Positions 62,430-64,000 of a stretch of 64,000 nucleotides of DNA are shown here, in pieces. Position numbers and translations under genes: made by a program. The notes below the pieces were generated by a model. That model was not told where the DNA came from and ran no database searches. It saw only the letters and a program-made list of their open reading frames with translations. The DNA is from Massilia sp. W12 (GTDB lineage: Bacteria; Pseudomonadota; Gammaproteobacteria; Burkholderiales; Burkholderiaceae_D), in contig NZ_CP147776.1 in the NCBI RefSeq assembly GCF_037300705.1, positions 3,162,001 to 3,226,000 of the forward strand, written 5' to 3'. Position 1 is the first letter of the stretch. Each line of letters opens with the position of its first letter.

Positions 62430-63154
62430 GCACGCCCGCCCCTGCCGGCTTTGAGGAGCGTCTGGCGCAAACCCGCGCCGCCCTGCGTCAATTGGCCAGC
62501 GAATATCAGCATGTGGCGCTGGCCTCCAGTCTGGCGGCGGAAGATATGGTGTTGACGGACTTGATCGCACAGATGCAACTGCCATTCGCCATTTTCACGC
62601 TAGACACCGGGCGTCTGCATGCGGAAACCCTGGGCATGATAGACAGCATCCGTCAGCGCTATGGGATTGAAGTGGCGCGCTATCAGCCACAGGCTGAGGC
62701 GGTGCAAGCGCATGTCGCAGCGCATGGCGAATTCGCGTTTTATGACAGCGTGGAATTGCGCAAAGAATGCTGCCGCATCCGCAAAGTCGAGCCGCTCGGG
62801 CGCGCCCTGGCCGGCTGTGACGCCTGGATCACCGGGCAGCGCCGCGCCCAGTCGCAAACCCGCAGCGAACTGGCCCTCATTGAACATGATGCAGCGCATG
62901 ACAACATAAAAGCCAACCCGCTGGCTGATTGGAGCGAGGAAGATGTATGGCATTATCTGAAGCATGAAAAAGTGCCTTACAATCCCTTGCATGACAAGGG
63001 CTACCCCTCGATCGGTTGCGAACCCTGCACCCGCGCGATTCAGCCGGGTGAAGATATCCGCGCTGGCCGCTGGTGGTGGGAGCAAGCTGACAGCAAAGAA
63101 TGCGGCTTGCATATTGTGGATGGCAAAATCGTGCGCATCAAAGCAGCAGCATAA
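62426..63154 (+). CDS. cysH: Adenylyl-sulfate (APS) reductase, CysH family
   Basis: The 242-residue protein overlaps the DUF934 gene by 4 bp (ATGA). The sulfonucleotide reductase core shows ASSLAAEDMVLTDLIA and FTLDTGRLHAET. Two cysteine pairs bind a 4Fe-4S cluster: CC in RKECCRIRKVEPL and GC-x2-C in SIGCEPCTRAI. The catalytic Cys is in KECGLH at the C-terminus. Presence of the cluster cysteines assigns it to the APS (or dual) reductase class rather than the cluster-free PAPS reductase of enterobacteria. It makes sulfite from APS. Confidence 0.94.
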   Translation: MSTPAPAGFEERLAQTRAALRQLASEYQHVALASSLAAEDMVLTDLIAQMQLPFAIFTLDTGRLHAETLGMIDSIRQRYGIEVARYQPQAEAVQAHVAAHGEFAFYDSVELRKECCRIRKVEPLGRALAGCDAWITGQRRAQSQTRSELALIEHDAAHDNIKANPLADWSEEDVWHYLKHEKVPYNPLHDKGYPSIGCEPCTRAIQPGEDIRAGRWWWEQADSKECGLHIVDGKIVRIKAAA

Positions 63155-63170
63155 GCGCAAACGCTTATGC
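63149..63170 (+). promoter_or_regulatory. Stem-loop overlapping the cysH stop codon
   Basis: GCATAAGCG-CAAA-CGCTTATGC is a perfect 9-bp stem with a 4-nt loop spanning the cysH stop and ending 23 bp before cysD. It lacks a T-run (ATTGATAAAAA follows), so it is more likely an RNA-processing or stabilising hairpin than a full terminator. Confidence 0.55.
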
Positions 63171-63193
63171 AATTGATAAAAAAGGAAGCAAAC

Positions 63194-64000
63194 ATGAGCA
63201 ACAGCACCCAGGCGCCGCAGTTGCCGTTTTCCCAACGGCATTTGGATGCGCTGGAATCGGAAGCGATTCACATCATGCGCGAAGTGGCGGCGGAATGCAG
63301 CAACCCTGCCTTGCTGTTTTCCGGCGGCAAAGACTCCGTGGTCTTGCTGCGCATCGCAGAAAAAGCCTTCCGGCCAGGCCGTTTCCCCTTTCCGCTGGTG
63401 CATATCGACACCGGCCATAATTTCCCGGAAGTGATCACGTTCCGCGATCAGCGTGTGGCCGAACTGGGCGAGCGTTTAATCGTCGGTTCAGTCGAAGATT
63501 CGATCAAGCGCGGCACGGTGCGCCTGCGCAATCCGCAAACCGATTCACGCAATGCGGCGCAAGCCGTGACCCTGCTGGAAACCATCGCCGAACATAAATT
63601 TGACGCCTGCATCGGCGGAGCGCGCCGCGATGAGGAAAAAGCGCGCGCCAAAGAGCGCATTTTCTCCTTCCGCGATGAATTCGGCCAATGGGACCCGAAG
63701 GCGCAGCGCCCGGAATTATGGGATTTGTACAATACGCGCGTGCATCCCGGTGAAAACATGCGGGTGTTCCCGATTTCCAACTGGACTGAGCTGGACGTGT
63801 GGCAATACATTGCGCGCGAACAACTGGCCTTGCCGCCGATTTATTTCGCGCATCAGCGCCAAGTCATCCCGCGCCGTGGCCTGCTGGTGCCGCTGACCGA
63901 TCTGACCCCGGCCCAGGCCGGCGAAGAAGTGATCACCCAAACCGTGCGTTTCCGCACTGTCGGCGATATTTCCTGCACCTGCCCGGTGGCCTCAGACGCC
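63194..64000 (+). CDS. cysD: Sulfate adenylyltransferase subunit 2 (CysD), C-terminus cut by window edge
   Basis: ATG 63194 after AAAGGAAG reads 269 codons to the window end without a stop. It shows the PP-loop SGGKDSVVL, the substrate segment HIDTGHNFPEVITFRD, GGARRDEEKARAKERIFSFRD, FPISNWTELDVWQYI and the C-terminal TVGDISCTCPVAS region, all CysD hallmarks. Only roughly the last 30 residues should be missing. With CysN it makes APS from sulfate and ATP; cysN is expected just beyond the window. Confidence 0.96.
   Translation, partial: MSNSTQAPQLPFSQRHLDALESEAIHIMREVAAECSNPALLFSGGKDSVVLLRIAEKAFRPGRFPFPLVHIDTGHNFPEVITFRDQRVAELGERLIVGSVEDSIKRGTVRLRNPQTDSRNAAQAVTLLETIAEHKFDACIGGARRDEEKARAKERIFSFRDEFGQWDPKAQRPELWDLYNTRVHPGENMRVFPISNWTELDVWQYIAREQLALPPIYFAHQRQVIPRRGLLVPLTDLTPAQAGEEVITQTVRFRTVGDISCTCPVASDA

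Overview
This window looks like chromosome of a betaproteobacterium, most likely order Burkholderiales (an Oxalobacteraceae-like member is an inference from gene content, not a phylogeny). The supporting signs are a PEP-CTERM sorted protein, a PHA phasin with its own promoter, the gene run ispH-fkpB / radC-rpmB-rpmG / acyl desaturase, and a CysB-linked sulfur cluster cysI-DUF934-cysH-cysD that uses an APS-reductase-type CysH and has no cysJ beside cysI. Genes are dense, and most intergenic gaps are under 300 bp.

Layout. 1-1.7 kb: a partial PPOX flavoprotein and a solitary PEP-CTERM protein. 2.0-12.1 kb: a compact six-gene operon (transglutaminase-DUF2126, ATP-grasp/alpha-E fusion, transglutaminase, ATP-grasp, alpha-E, Anbu proteasome-like protease), followed by a chemoreceptor. 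14.7-21.8 kb: a winged-helix regulator, dgkA, a lactate-utilisation pair lutAB divergent from an IclR regulator, a PBP7-type endopeptidase, a nitroreductase and a phasin. 21.9-25.5 kb: branched-chain amino acid ABC genes livHMGF without livK. 25.8-35.8 kb: housekeeping genes (ispH, fkpB, radC, rpmB, rpmG, desaturase, MscS channel, RsmB-family methyltransferase, purN), then a secreted barnase/RNase Sa-type ribonuclease, a glycine-zipper protein and a spermidine-synthase-like protein. 35.8-44.7 kb: a GspE/PilB ATPase, two tandem tRNA-Lys(CTT) genes, two overlapping 7TM-DISM sensor kinases, trpS and a small membrane protein. 44.9-51.7 kb: a solute-binding-like protein, a TonB-like protein, a second chemoreceptor, a fumarylacetoacetase-family enzyme divergent from a second IclR regulator, and a DUF1254 protein.

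52.2-55.6 kb holds the strongest candidate for an unusual system. It is one 1125-residue protein that joins a calcineurin-like phosphoesterase, with all metal-binding motifs intact, to a STAND-type P-loop NTPase and a TPR-like C-terminus. This is the architecture of effector-switch-sensor immunity proteins. A perfect 12-bp tandem repeat (six copies plus a partial seventh) lies just upstream of its start, and a REP-like palindromic element follows it; a related element sits at 1.7 kb.

55.8-64 kb: an RsuA-family pseudouridine synthase, a GNAT-fold acyltransferase, cysB, and the divergent sulfate-assimilation operon (TauE/SafE permease, cysI, DUF934, cysH, partial cysD). The cysB-permease spacer is remarkable. 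It carries four consecutive perfect stem-loops, and the region is bracketed by a 19-bp imperfect inverted repeat that ends at the permease start codon.

All functional calls rest on motif and family recognition by eye. No database search was run.
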